A stretch of DNA of 64,000 nt from positions 10,696,657-10,760,656 of the forward strand of contig NC_080718.1 in NCBI RefSeq assembly GCF_019097595.1, given 5' to 3'. The position numbers were made by a program, and so were the translations under genes. The stretch is from Hemibagrus wyckioides (taxonomy: Eukaryota > Chordata > Actinopteri > Siluriformes > Bagridae). Of this stretch, positions 1 to 53,892 are shown in pieces. The first letter of the stretch is position 1, and each line of letters begins with the position of its first letter. Under the pieces are notes generated by a model. It did no database searches. It saw only the letters and a program-made list of their open reading frames with translations, and was not told the origin of the DNA.

Positions 1-406
1 AGTAATAAAACCTTTAAAAGAGTGACATGTCTCATTACATAACTGATACAAATTAATATTCATCTGATACAATAACTGGTAATTTCAGAAAAATGTCTTC
101 TTGTGATGCAGTATGACAGAAGTGAAAAATAGAGCTCATGCAATTTATATTAGTTCATTTTGCTCATGAATATTAGCTTCCGTTTGATCGCACTGTTGCT
201 TTCCTGCTCAAGAGTCAACATTGCTGACTAATTAACTTACAAATGAAGCATAACGTTTGTCATCAAAGAATAAGCACACTATTAAGCATCATTATTCACT
301 AGTATTAAGCAGTATCAAAGAAGAAAAGATAGACAATAGGAACATATTTGATTTTATAGCTCATTTTTACTCCATGTATAACAATTTGATAAAGTAAAAG
401 AATATA

Positions 407-1673
407 CACCCTGATCAGGTATAACATTATGAGCAGTGAGAGGTGAAGGGAATAACACTGATTATCTCCTCATCATGGCACCTGTTAGTGGGTGGGATAT
501 ATTAGGCAGCAAGTGAACATTTTGTCCTCAAAGTTGATGTTGGAAGCAGGAAAAATGGGCAAGCATAAGGATTTGAGTGAGTTTGACAAAGGGCCAAATT
601 GTGATGGCTAGACGACTGGATCAGAGCATCTCTAAAACTGCAGCTCTTGTGGGGTGTTCCTGGTCTGCAGTGGTCAGTATCTATCAAACATGCTTCAAGG
701 AAGGAACAGTGGTGAACCAGCAATAGTGTCATGGGCGGCCAAGGCTCACTGATGCACGTGGGGAGCGAAGGCTGACCCGTTTGATCTGATCCAACAGACG
801 AGCTACTGTTGCTCAAATTGCTGAAGTTAGGTTCTGATAGAAGGGTGTCAGAATACACAGTGCACTGCAGTTTGTTGCATATGGGGCTATATAGCTGCAG
901 AACAGTCAGGGTGCCCATGCTGACCCCTGTGCTCTGCTGAAAGCACCAACAATGGGCACATGAGCATCAGAACTGGACCACAGAGCAATGGAAGGTGGTC
1001 TTTCTTTAACATCACGTGGCTGGCCAGGTGCATGTGCGTCGCTTACCTGGGGAACACATGGCACCATGGCACTATGGAAAAAGGCAAGCCTGCAGAGGTA
1101 GTCATGCTTTGGGCAATGTTCTGCTGGGGAACCTTGGGTCCTGCCATCCATGTGGATATTACTTTGACACGTACCATCTACCTAAGCAATGGTGCAGACC
1201 ATGTACACCCTTTCATGGAAACTGTATTCGCTGTTGGCTGTGGCCTCTTTCAGCAGGATAATGCACTGTGCCACAAAGCAAAAATGATTCAGGAATGGTT
1301 TGATGATGAATGAGCTTGAGGTGTTGACTTGGCCTCCAAATTCCACAGAGGCCCCACCTCACAACTTAGATTACTTAAAGGATCTGCTGCTAACATCTTG
1401 GTGCCAGATACCACAGCACACGTTCAGGGATCTAGTGGAGTCCATGCCTCGATGGGTCAGCAATGTTTTGGCAGCAAAAGAGGAACTAACAATACCAAAA
1501 TTATTTCTTTTCAGTTCTCTCCTTGTATACAGTACATATTTCTTTCTTTCTCTCTTCCACTTTTATTAGAGCAACTGTAACATGGCAAAGCAATTTCCCC
1601 ATGGGATTAATAAGTTCTTTGAATCTTGAATTCTGAATTAGGTGGGTGGTCATAATGTTATGGCTGGTTGGTG
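407..1673 (+). mobile_element. Tc1-like element, family A, degraded full-length copy (A1)
   Basis: The ends are inverted copies of a CACCgATCAGGcATAACATT motif flanked by TA dinucleotides (405-406 and 1674-1675), the Tc1/mariner signature. Transposase pieces are visible on the plus strand: the HTH start near 555 (KDLSEFDK), a catalytic-core piece (FQQDNALCHKAKMIQEWF, ~1250-1305) and a C-terminal piece with WPPNS (~1330-1480). Stops and frameshifts separate them, so this is a dead copy. It is the longest member of the family in this window. Confidence 0.85.
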
Positions 1674-1950
1674 TATAATGTAACAAATATTAAAAAGGAC
1701 ATCATCATGGCAGGCTTTTTTACTTTATATTTCACTTCTTACTCTATAGATTAGCATTAAGATTTCTCCTCATAATTGGTATTTACATTTATTGATCCTG
1801 CATAGGCACTTTATATAAAGCAACACAATATAGCTAAATGTTTGTGGCAACGTAACCACAAATCAAGCTGTTGTTACAAAATTGAAAGCGCACAGTTGTA
1901 AAGGATGACTTCGTATTTCCCTTCACTGGAACAGACACATTCTATGATCT

Positions 1951-2160
1951 AGTGGAAAGCCTCTGGGTTATGTCTCTGGGTTGTTGATCGGAGGATCGGG
2001 GTTCAAGCCCCAGCACCACCAAACTCTACTATTAGGCAATTAGCAAGGCCCGTAACCCTCCCTGCTCCAGGGGCGCTGTATCATAGATGCCCCTGCACTC
2101 TTACCCCAACTTCCTCAACTGGGATATGTGAAGAAAAGAATTGTGGCAATATTAAAATCT
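1951..2160 (+). mobile_element. tRNA-derived SINE
   Basis: The Pol III B box GGTTCAAGCCC is at 2000-2010, in a tRNA-like head ('GATCGGAGGATCGGGGTTCA'). The body contains CTGCTCCAGGGGCGCTGTAT and a tail GAAGAAAAGAATTGTGGCAA. The 16806-16945 copy shares the body and tail, so this is a dispersed family. Confidence 0.75.
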
Positions 2161-2470
2161 AGAATGGGATTGTATAAAGTGTGTAATGGTCAGGTGTACT
2201 CAAACATTTGGCCATAAAATCCAACCCAAGTGTAAAATTAAGAGTTGATGGTTAATTACTTTCTTTGAAGGTGTAACAACCACCTGTAATTTTCAGACTT
2301 CTTAAATATCAACCTTTCTTTTTCCTTCTGATTCAATAAAATTCATTTTTACCATAAACTGGAAGTCAGGTAAGTTTAACTACTCACAATTTCCCCAAAC
2401 TCAGAATTCTATATATTAGGACACTTCTGACTGTATGAACCACATGCTTTATCGTCAAACTCCTCAGACT

Positions 2471-2955
2471 ATGTTACACTAATACACTAAGATACGTTCA
2501 CACATACAGCGACCCGCAGAGACAAAAGCGTCTGGGGATCGTTCGTTTTCAGTGAGAGCTGACGACTTCCTGCGACCTGAATGATAGGAAGCGTTGGAGA
2601 CATGATGTGGGCGTGAAGTTGTGAAGTTGAACTTGATGAACTATGGAGTGGTCGGCGTATCGAATACCACTGGGAGTGAAGACAGTAAAGAGAACAAACT
2701 TCATTTCCTTAATCTCGTATAATATGACACAAATGCGGAATTTTATACACAAACACATCTCCATTCAGAGTGTTTCATTTTTGAGGCAAGGAAACTTTGT
2801 TGTCATGTGGAATACTAGATGCTGCACCCACTGATAAACACTGTTACTATGGCAACCAGCAATAGCAGAACCACTTACTGCTGACTTCACAGTACAGCGT
2901 CTGGTGACTTGCGGCGATAAAAATCCTTGTATGTGTGAAGGCGGCATTACAACAA
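2471..2955. repeat. Dispersed element with short inverted ends (copy 1)
   Basis: The left edge GTTCACACATACAGCGACCC and the right edge TTGTATGTGTGAAGGCGGCA contain inverted TTCACACATACA. The interior shares many blocks with 51272-51642 (GTGAAGACAGTAAAGAG.., TCTCGTATAATATGA, TTACTATGGCAA, ACAGTACAGC). No coding sequence. Fits a non-autonomous DNA transposon; superfamily unknown. Confidence 0.6.
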
Positions 2956-2989
2956 TAACACAAAACAAACATGTGAATACAGTATACAA

Positions 2990-4140
2990 CCCTTGAGCGA
3001 ATAAATGCGATCACGGACAGAAATGTGAGCCAAAATCTGTTTAATACGCAATGTAGTACACAAAATCCATCTCAAATTCTGCTGGACACAAAGTGACAGT
3101 GGCAAATACATTAATTACAGCATGATGTACAAAATTAAATATTAAATTAGTCACTTAATCCATGCTTAAATAAAGCAAAAGAAAATTGCAACATTTAAGT
3201 GAACAGAAATATCTCAGAACTAAATGAGCAAAAGCAGTACTTTTATTTAGTGATTCAGAAAAGGCCTGGAACAATATATCTTTATTGAACCAATCGATCG
3301 ATTAACAGTAATCATTTTGAAATGATGAAAATATTAAGTTTTTTTATATAATTGGGCGATTTTTAATACTATAAACAGGTACATATCTTTTCAACTTGAC
3401 TTTTGAATCAAGTCGAGTTTTCCTTCTTCGTACCTCATTATTCATATCATCAAAATCAGCAGTGTGTTACTGCATGTAAGCATATTGCTTCAGGCCTATT
3501 TTTACTATATGTGCAAACAGAAAATGCATTTTTTTTTTTTCATTCTTCACAAGGGAACAAATGACCTTTCTGCATAAGCAAATGAAATCTGCACTCAAAA
3601 ACAATTGAGTCATGTGACAGTGTTAAGTGTTCAGTCTTAAAGGGGTTTGTATTTCAAGGTACAGTGTTCATCAGATTTAACGGTAACGCTTCCGAACATA
3701 GCGAGCATTTATACAAAATAAAGTGCTTAGAAACATACTTTTAAAAGCAGTAAACATTGCTTGAACTCTCTTTGCACAAAATGTCACTTCCCAAAATATG
3801 TGCATACAAAAATACAAAACTCAGTAGCGTATGATCGACCTGTATATGTGTGATTGATCTCTGTGTGTGTGTGTATACACAATTTGGAACCTGTGGTTGA
3901 TTTCCTGTGAGTGTGTTTTATTTTTGTGAATTCAAATATGTCAAATAATCTTTTAAAAATCTAGACATTCAATATGCTGCATAGTGCTTTTTAGCATAAT
4001 GCGTACCGTACTTCCTTCAAACCACAACATCTAGACTGATTTCAGGAATCAGAAGCAACTAGTAGTGGGCAGTTTTTTGTGCAAGAGAAGTGGGCATGTG
4101 TGTTTCCCAGTTGTTAAGACTCGATTGGCTGGAATAGATG
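2990..4140. other. 3' flank, no gene seen
   Basis: AT-rich single-copy-looking sequence with no splice-supported open frame and no recognisable repeat. A short TG run lies near 3860. Confidence 0.5.
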
Positions 4141-4188
4141 TCAGTTACACGTCAAAAAGAGGGAGGCGGGAGTAGCGAAGAAGTGTAA

Positions 4189-4209
4189 ACAATAATAATA
4201 ATAATAATA

Positions 4210-4245
<36 letters not shown>

Positions 4246-4277
4246 GTAATAATAATAATAATAATAATAATAGTAGT
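4189..4277. repeat. (AAT)n microsatellite
   Basis: About 29 AAT units with a few TAG interruptions. The minus-strand poly-Tyr frame over it is an artefact. Confidence 0.97.
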
Positions 4278-4339
4278 ATAAATAAAATCCTGAGTTAATA
4301 AAATCATGTAAGGGAAATGGGAATCGATAAGGGTTCAAT

Positions 4340-6100
4340 TTGTGCTACACAAAGTTCAAATTGATGCTAAACAACAAGTTGCTGCTGATCATTAGGGGTA
4401 TGATAAACAACCTTGCAATATGTACAAGTGAATTATGGGTGAAAGGAAAAGTGTGAGGGTTCAGTTTTTGTGATGCTTTTCTTGAATAAAGCCTAGTCAC
4501 ATCATCTGAAAGCATCCACAACATCATCAGCATCACCGATTTCTGAGCTCAATTACAGACTCAACACTGAGACATAAGAATCTCATCATTCTTAACCAGG
4601 GCATTTTGGGTTTATTTTCTGCGATTTGGGATTTATTTTTCTGCTATGACAAAACCGCGTTAGAATAATTCCTAATAAATGAGCAATATTAAAAAAAAAA
4701 AAAAAATCAATTTTAATACCAACCAGTGAAATGAGAAAAGCCCATGATTGAGAAAATTCCACATGATTTAGAAACTCTTCAGTCAGAAACAGCTACTCCA
4801 TGAAATACAAGTACACTGTGATATATTGTGATCATTGTCTCCCTCATCCACTCCTATTATTAGTACTGTCCTCATATTCTCTACCTCATAAAATCTAATC
4901 TAGATCCAATCTAGGTCCAATATCTTTAAATGACGTTCAGGCACCTTCCTTGGTTTCCTCATTCCCAACTTTTCTTTTAGCCAAAACAAACAGTAAACAT
5001 TAAAACCTACACATTAGTAAATCCCCAGTCCCTCCAGGATTTCATGATTCTGTGATCACAGAAATAAACACAAAATCAAGCCAACTCTGACGTTCTGTGA
5101 AGCTTTCAAAATTACAGTGGATCTTATGCAGGTTTGGGGCAACACACATTCAGCCGAAACCCTCTTCAAGTCACGTGAGTCGAACGTGAGTTCAGCTCCC
5201 ATAGACAGTAATTACATGTGTGTCTTCACAAGTAGACGTTTAAACAAAGAATCCTGTGCTTGCAATTTTGGCAATTCAAATAAAAGCTTAAAATGGCAGT
5301 GCAATTTAAAAGCTTCGCAGATTTGGAAAAAACCTGCACGCAAATTAAGGATTTTGGCCACAATACTAGAAAACTAGAAATCCTGAAGGAACTGAAACGT
5401 GTTAAATGTCATGGAAGTATTGGGCAGTATGGGCAAAAATATATACTATGATTTATATTAAAATAGTCATTGTGTGTCATGGTTTACTGATGTTATACTG
5501 ATGACCTTTCTGATTTCTTACAGAACGCTATACACACTTTATGCAGAAAAAGTATAAAGGTGATTATATGACTGAGGTGCCCTTTAGCCCTCTGTAATGC
5601 ATATAATTCATGAATTCTTAACAAAATTTGGTCTGAAAACATATTCATCCATTTTTAGGCACCAGTCTCAGTTTTACAGGATTGTTTGGTGAAAATGGCT
5701 GCATTTTGCATGTAAACAAGGAACATGGTTTTGGCAAATACAAAAAAAATATGGTAAGATCTATGTTAATCGCATGAGGACATTAGGCTGGGTCACCATA
5801 TTTTAATTTTTTAAGCATGGGGCACTCATGGTGGATGGGAGGTTATGGTTAGTCTTAACAAATGGCTCAATATACTACATGGCCAAATATACTACATGGA
5901 CATTTTTTTATACATTTAAATAAATGTATAAAATTAACATAAAATATCAGTTGCCAACAAAAATCAGTCCTGCTGAGTTCTCTCATCTAAGCTTAAAGCT
6001 TCCCTTAAGGCTTACAAGTCAGTAGTTTTTCTTCATGTATTTAGACCCCATTTAGTTAGATCTAGTCCACTTCTTGACTGAAAGGAAAACAGGAATCTTG
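4340..6100. other. 3' flank, no gene seen
   Basis: AT-rich sequence. The 86-codon open frame near 5117 has no supporting features. A fragment GGCTGGGTCACCATATTTTA at ~5788 might be an end of the repeat at 6150-6412. Confidence 0.45.
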
Positions 6101-6149
6101 TCATTATTTATTTACTTGCTTATTTATTTACTTATTTATCTATCTATCT

Positions 6150-6412
6150 AATTTATCTGAAAATTTATATTCATGCTCCATACACTACTCTTCTCAACCA
6201 ATCACCTGTCTCACTCGCTCTGAGGGTGATGATGGACCAGCAGTTTGACCAATGATAGAGTGCAGGGCGTGTACACAAGTGACCAACTGTGGAGGGCAAG
6301 AAGGCAGAACCTAAAGAGATGGGCTAATGCAATGCAAATCCACACAGTGTGGTGCAATTTAGATGAGGACATGTACAGGAAAAGGAGGACATATGGTCAC
6401 CCTACATTAGGG
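6150..6412. repeat. Dispersed repeat shared with 57085-57420 (copy 1)
   Basis: Shared blocks are CTCCATACACTACTCTTCTC, GAGGGTGATGATGGACCAGC, TGCAGGGCGTG and AATGCAAATCCA. The right edge GGACATATGGTCACCCTA has a counterpart in CGTATGGTCAGCCTC at 57405-57420. Non-coding; possibly a DNA transposon end. Confidence 0.5.
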
Positions 6413-6419
6413 GTATTTT

Positions 6420-8220
6420 GATTATTAGGATCATTAGGATCATTTGATTAATTAATTCAGTCAATAATTTTCAGATAACAGTGGTGCACTTTAAAGTGAC
6501 CTCATCAGTCAATACCACTGTATCACTAGAAAAAAAGGTATCTATAAAAAAGGTATTTTTATCCTCAGCTTGGTGGTATTATATTATAAGTAGTATTGTG
6601 ATCTTAGATGCTCTGAAGGTTGAAAGAGATTTTATTTTTCTTATGAGTTTGCTTCATTCAGTATTATTTATTTATACAGCAGCATTTGTGTCATTCTTTT
6701 TAATGTTGCTTCTCCGGTTTCTTCTTTCTTATGTAGAAAAGGCCAACAAATATAACAAAATAAAAAAGCATATTTTTGGACGTTTTCTTTAATTTTTTTC
6801 CTATATATATATGCCTTTATTATTTATCCCTTTGTTACTGGATTTCCACACTAATCCAAATAAGAATAATTTAACTATTACATTGATTATTGTGGTCTAG
6901 GACAGGCTCAAATGCTGAATATTTGACATATGCAAGAAAATATAACACAAAAAATGGTAAACCCCTTATGTTGAGATATAAAAAGGGGACATTTTGGAAA
7001 GAAATTATGAGAAAGATGTCTTTTTCTATGAGAAAGAAATTATGTTTTTTTCACTGTTTAAGACTGATACACTTTCCCTGCATGTCCTTTAATCAGTCTT
7101 TATTGCTGTTAACTGTAGGTAATTGTCTGGATCCACTTTACTTAAGTCAAATTGATAAATGGTTAAATAATATTTGATGACAGATTTTAAATTCTGATCA
7201 GAAATATGCATATAACTTATTGGTAAGGACACTACGTATGTATAAGTCTTTATATATGTTTATATATACACTCCTATGTGTATGTCTTTATCTTTTCTTT
7301 AAGTGCATTTTTGTAAATGTAATAGTAGTGGGACGCAAATGGCACTGCAATCATGGAATCCCACATAAATACAAACTACTTCATCACTGAATTAACTGGT
7401 TATAAATAGTTTAAAATAAAATGTGTGTTTTATGCTGGTCATGGTCATGGTGAGTGCTAATATGCATATTTAGGCCAATATCACCCCCTAATTTATCTAA
7501 ATCTGTTTAGGTTTTTAACGTGAAAGATGAACGAGTTATGCGTAAGATCAACACAGTGAGCTGCTTCAATACTGCACATTCTCCCTCTTTCTGAACTTGA
7601 TCAGCCATAATAAGGTATTTCTTTAAGAAAATCAAGAGGCTTAGCTGTAAGTTTGTGTATATGAACAAAATAACAGCCACTGAGCATCATTACAAGTGAG
7701 AATTTTAAATAGTGATCATAAACCTGCCATACTGCCCACTACTATGTCATGAAGCTAATTTCTATTAGTTCTCAAACTAACCATTTCTGAAGCTAGAACA
7801 GAATAAAACAGGCAAACTGCAGTGCAGCCTCTGGCTTTGTTTGGTTTCTGTCTTCCATCTTGAACAGATGTGGGCATAAAAGAACACGCCTTTTAAACTA
7901 CCTTCCCGTTCTCTCTGGCCTGGAGGGAAGACGGAGAAAGAGGCAAATGTTAAATCACATACAGCATGTTAGACTATAGCTTCACAAACACAATTTCGTG
8001 TACTACAGAGTAAAACCATGACCAAACATAAGATGCATTTATCTGCCATCAAAATAAAATAAGCTGAAAGATAAAGTAGATGACTGAGGTGTACCTGTAC
8101 TGTAGTATAAAGGATGCGTGGGTAGGTTTTATGTAACATGAACAAAGAAGCACAGGGAAGAAGAAATGCTACTAGTTATGCACACTGACTATCTGAACAT
8201 TCTGCATTTTCTGGATTTTT
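6420..8220. other. 3' flank, no gene seen
   Basis: Two small plus frames (6481-6792, hydrophobic; 6890-7177) lack family resemblance and lie in very AT-rich DNA, so I do not call them. A minus-strand AATAAA at 7098-7103 is one of several possible poly(A) signals, far from the ccdc9b stop. Confidence 0.4.
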
Positions 8221-8232
8221 TTTTTTATGTAT

Positions 8233-8770
8233 AGCCATCCATCCATTTACTGTACCACTTCTCCTACATAGGGTTGTAGGGAAGCTGGAGCCTGTCCCAG
8301 GAGACTCCTCAGGGTGGATACACTGGACAGGGTGCCAACCCATCACAGGGCACAATCACACACACACAAGCATACATTACAGACAACTTAGACATGCCAT
8401 TCGGCCTACAATACATATCTTTGGACTGGAAGCTTAACCTACAAGAGCCTATCCCTGGAAAGAATGGCAGTCTTTTGAAGGACACATTCACACACACTAC
8501 AGACAATTTAGAGATGCCAATCAGCCTACACTGCATGTCTTTGCACTGTTGGAGAAAACAGAGTTTCACACAACTGTGTGCTTTCAAGTGCCAACAATTT
8601 GGGGAAGACCAACAGATTGGGGTCTTCCCCAAATTGGCCATACTTTTGACCACATAGTGTATGCATGTGTGTTTGTGTATAATGGTATGCAATGGACTGG
8701 TGTCCCATCCAGGGTGTATTTTTGCCCAGTTACCTCAGTCATCTCCAGATCCATCACTACACTGACCAAG
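8233..8770. repeat. Two or more copies of a SINE-like repeat in opposite orientations
   Basis: 8233-8450 and 8460-8570 read in the minus sense of the family seen at 62130 (CATCCATCCATTTACTGTAC, GGGTGCCAACCCATCACAGG, CAATCAGCCTACACTGCATG). 8650-8770 reads in the plus sense (TGGACTGGTGTCCCATCCAG, CTGACCAAGGTTAAGCGG). A perfect 16-bp hairpin at 8595-8636 sits at the switch of orientation. Confidence 0.65.
8595..8636. repeat. Perfect 16-bp inverted repeat, 10-nt loop
   Basis: CAATTTGGGGAAGACC (8595-8610) and GGTCTTCCCCAAATTG (8621-8636) are exact reverse complements around AACAGATTGG. Confidence 0.9.
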
Positions 8771-9725
8771 GTTAAGCGGTCTCATTTGGCAAGCCAAAGA
8801 TGTCATATGTACCTATAGCAGTTGGTCAGTCTTGCTGTACCACAGAGATCCTCAGTAAATTGTTACCCTGTTGCAAATGTGATCACTAAAATGAAAACTT
8901 TTCTTCTTGTTAGTTTTTCCGGTGATTAGACATCAAAACTCCTCTTGATTGCTAAGCCACACTCACAAGTTGGGTTAGAGGTTATTAAATATAAATAAAT
9001 ATAAATATAAATAGATTCATACAGTTAAGTGAAAAAAGAATGGACAGTCATTCATTAAATACAGCTCAGAGTTAGGTGCCTTACTTCAGGGATCAGGTCT
9101 TTAGAGCAGATTAGTGGCATCCATGTGCATATGCACCACGAACTATAGATAACACTGCTGTCACTGCTAAAGTCCACCCCCCTGCCACCCTCTGCCCTCC
9201 CAACACACCACAACAACGCATATCAAGCACTGACTGCTAGATATAGTAATATCTCAGGTGTACCTCTCAAAACTCAACCCTTTACCTTTTAGAGTTAACC
9301 CCAGGGGTAATGATGTAAGAGCTGTACAAGCAGCAAATAATTAAGACTTTACCCTATATATAGAAAAACAGAATATTCTTGAAGCCACCATTAAGATTTC
9401 TCCTTCCACTTTTGGTCCACACCAGATAAAACCTGACTGCGCGAACTGAAAGAAGTGTACCACTGAACACCAACAGTGCCACCTTCAAACCTCATGAATT
9501 ACTTGAACTCTCTAATGTAGCTTCAGGGAGCCGCGCAGCCACACGAGACAGAGATACTTTGAATTTGCAAGTCAAATGAACAGTTCTCATCAGCATGCAG
9601 CCGGAGCATTACTAAACCCAGCCATTTCATGACGCACGTGAAGAAAATGACTCATTTGTATTTGAAATGTGCTCTGCCAGCCCTAAAAGAGACCGGCTGA
9701 GACATCTTGTAGGTCATACTATTGC

Positions 9726-50823
<41,098 letters not shown>

Positions 50824-51081
50824 GTCAGCGACAAAAGCTGGATTGCTTCCAGACACAAGGCAGCCGAGGAGGCACGGAGAAGTGAGTGGAGTGTGTAAGC
50901 ATGCCTTGATTACAAATGAAAAAAAAAAAAAAAAACAGACCCTAATCTCCAGCGAACGCAAAGAGCGCCCCTGTTCGCAAATTTTATAGCAACAGCCCAC
51001 TTACTCATGCACACGCACACACACACATACTTTCTGCTTCTCGCACTCTGTCTGTCTGCCACTCCTCCCTCTCCACCACCC

Positions 51082-51083
<2 letters not shown>

Positions 51084-51121
<38 letters not shown>

Positions 51122-51122
51122 T
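51084..51122. repeat. (CT)n microsatellite upstream of ccdc9b
   Basis: A CT run 260 bp upstream of the start codon; (CA)n at 51006-51029 is adjacent. May lie in the promoter or 5' UTR. Confidence 0.93.
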
Positions 51123-51271
51123 CGACCCTTCATCCTGTCTCTCTGCTCCCTTTGTGCCGAACTACAAAAAGAAACAAAGCAGTCCATTACTCTTCGGCTT
51201 TCAGTCTAAAACTTGCCTCCCTTGGCTTAACCTATATCATTAAATTTATTCTGTACCACTTAAACAACCAC

Positions 51272-51642
51272 TGGATGTGGGCGTGTCCAATGACGTGACG
51301 AAGATAAGGAAAAGGTGAACTTTATGTAAATATGGAGCAAATTGGTGCCGCGACTACCAATGCGAGTGAAGACGGTAGAGCGCACGTGATCCGTGACAAA
51401 GAGCACACGCTGCTTCTCCTTCATCTCGTATGATATGATGCTTATATACGCTTATAACACCAAATCTCCCTCCAAAATCTTTCATTTTAGCGGCAAGAAT
51501 AGATGTGGAATATTAGTTGCGACACCTACTGATAAACGTTATTACTATAGCAGTAGTAGAAACACGTAATGATGACTTCATAGTACAGCAACCTGCGAGG
51601 TGCAGCAATAAAAATCACTGTGTGTGTGAACACAGCTTTAGG
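51272..51642. repeat. Dispersed element with short inverted ends (copy 2)
   Basis: It aligns with the interior and right end of 2471-2955: GATGTGGGCGTG, GAGTGAAGACGGTAGAG, TCTCGTATGATATGATG, ACTGATAAACGTTATTACTA, GTGTGTGTGAACACAGC. The left terminal part is missing. It lies about 450 bp upstream of the ccdc9b start codon. Confidence 0.6.
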
Positions 51643-51679
51643 GAATTAAGCCTCTGAAACTCATTCATAAACAGTCATA

Positions 51680-51818
51680 TCATATCTGTCCCCGTAGGCT
51701 TGCTGATTAGGGATATATATATATATATTTTTTTTTTTTTTCCTTCTCTGTTTCTCTACTTCTGTAAAGCTGCTTTGAGACAATGTCCATATATACAAAT
51801 AAATTGAACTGAATTCAA
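51680..51818 (+). mobile_element. LINE 3' end, second family
   Basis: GTAAAGCTGCTTTGAGACAA, then ATACAAATAAATTGAACTGA; the AATTGAACTGAATT tail is typical of a widespread fish non-LTR family. A (TA)n/poly-T stretch (51715-51741) lies inside. Confidence 0.55.
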
Positions 51819-52400
51819 TCTCATATCATATGATCGGTTATTGTATTGTATTCATATGCTGTATTTTCCATACATTTTTCATCTGTTCTATACAGCATGC
51901 AATTTACTTTTAAATTCATTTCTGACGCTTTTAGTTTTCACTCTAATAGCATGGACAGTCGTAAACAGCATTTCACTGTATGCGGTACTGTGTACGATTA
52001 TGTTTGGGACAGAAACACAAGCTCAGGATTGAACTGGAGGATCCTGGAGCTATAAGGCTGTAATGTGGCACCACCATATGCCACCCTGTATACCACTGCA
52101 TACCATCAGCATCAACAACATCATCATTACTATACCATTCAAGTTCAAGTAAGGAAAAAATGCAGCTCATTTTTTTAAACCTTCATTATCCATTCATCCA
52201 CCTTGACGAACTGCTTTATCTTTTATGACCTTTTATTTTCTGGGTGATCGGAGGACACCAGAAAACCCTGAGGAAACCCACAGAGAAATACTAGAAGATG
52301 ATGCAAAGCTAGACACTGAGAGTAACTCAGGTTACTTATATAAAGCACACACTTTAACGAACCAGGGTCTAGGAGAAAGACTACAATACAGAAGATTCTA

Positions 52401-53030
52401 CACACGTGGACAAAAATTGTTGGTTCCCTTCCAATAAAGAAAGAAAAACTCACAATGGTCACTGAAACTGCCAAAAGTAATAATAAATAAAAATTTGCTA
52501 AAAAATTGAACCACAATTTTGAATTGCGGTTCAACAGAGGCATTAAAAAAAAACTAACTAATGAAACTGACCCGAATAAAAATGATGGTACCCTTAACTT
52601 AATATTTCTTCCACAACCTTTTAAGGCAATCACGGCAATCAAGTGATTTCTGTAACTCTCAATGAGACTTCTGCACCTGTGCACAGGTATTACGGTCCAC
52701 TCCTCATGAGCAAACTGCTCCAGCTGTCTCAGGTTTGAAGGCTGCCTTCTCCAGACTGCATGTTTCAGCTTTTCCCCCAGATGTTCAACAGGATTTAGAT
52801 CAGGGCTAATATAAGACCACTTCAGAATAGTAAAACGTTTTCTTGGGTGTTTTTAAGCTGTGTGTCTTGGGTCATTATCCTGCTGGAGGACCTATGAGAA
52901 CCTGCGACTGAGAAATGTGCTGCCCAGTGAAGCTTTCTGACACTGGGCAGCAAATTTCACTCCAGGATGCCTTGATAGTCTTGAGATTTCCATGTGCCCT
53001 ACTTTGTGTATGTACGTTCCAAGACAAAGA
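52401..53030 (-). mobile_element. Tc1-like element, truncated, family J
   Basis: The left end CACACGTGGACAAAAATTGT follows TA. The minus strand gives the C-terminal part of a transposase: SPDLNPVEHLGEKLKHAVWR-like (after frame changes), then RSLIESYRNHLIAVIALKGC near the terminus. The other terminal repeat was not found. Confidence 0.7.
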
Positions 53031-53892
53031 CCAAGCAAAGGTAAAAGTCTGGATTTTAAAAAGAAGTCATTCAGCTAGTATTTCTCATATTCTCTGCAAC
53101 ATTATTCCATAGTTTATTGCTATGGTTTATAGTCTACATAAACCATCTATCTGTATGGTTTATAGTTTATAAACTATGGTCTATATTCCATAGTTTATTT
53201 CTATTGCATAGAACATCATCTCCACATAATTTCCGTAAATCCTTTTTTTCCTCCAATGCACAGCTGCAATGTCCTAAATAACTAGAAACATAATGCTGTG
53301 AAATAACTCTGATTCTTGTCTGGTTATACACACTGTGTGCTATTTTGTTTGAATATTTTGTACACATTTTTCTTTTTCATTCCTGTGTAGCTTTGGGGTG
53401 GTGTAGGAAATGTGCTCTACACCAACAAAGGGTGTTTCCATAAGGCTGTGCATATTGTATCGTCGCTAAAATTCTTCCCTTCGATAGAAATCTGTCATCC
53501 TGTAACAATGACAATATAAGAGCAAGGCAGACTTCCAAACCTTAAGGAGAAAGGAGAATTAATCCCACCCAAAAAAAAAAAAAAAAAAGGAGCTTCCTCT
53601 GGAATACAGGAATGATTGGATGCAGAAGATCAGAAACATCTGGGATTTGTAAGGCGTGTCCAAAACTTGTATCAACAAAAGATGGAAACACAGTAAATCT
53701 TTTCCAACACCTTAAGCAATAAAAATACAACCAGAATGTGAAGAAAGGCCAGAAGAAAGCAAGAGGAAAAAGCGTCAATAAGTAACGTCAAATCTGAACT
53801 GCGTTGATAAGGAAGAATTCAGGATAATGATCCAGAAAATGAATCAACATTCCATCAAGGAAATATATTTCAAAAGCAGCCCTGACAATCTA

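Noticed and set aside
6481..6792. 103-codon hydrophobic plus-strand frame
   Set aside because: Very AT-rich, no family resemblance, no splice or promoter evidence; hydrophobic content is expected from T-rich DNA.
52223..52684. 153-codon minus frame with hydrophobic middle
   Set aside because: It covers the end of Tc1 family J; only its first ~40 codons are transposase and the rest is terminal non-coding sequence.
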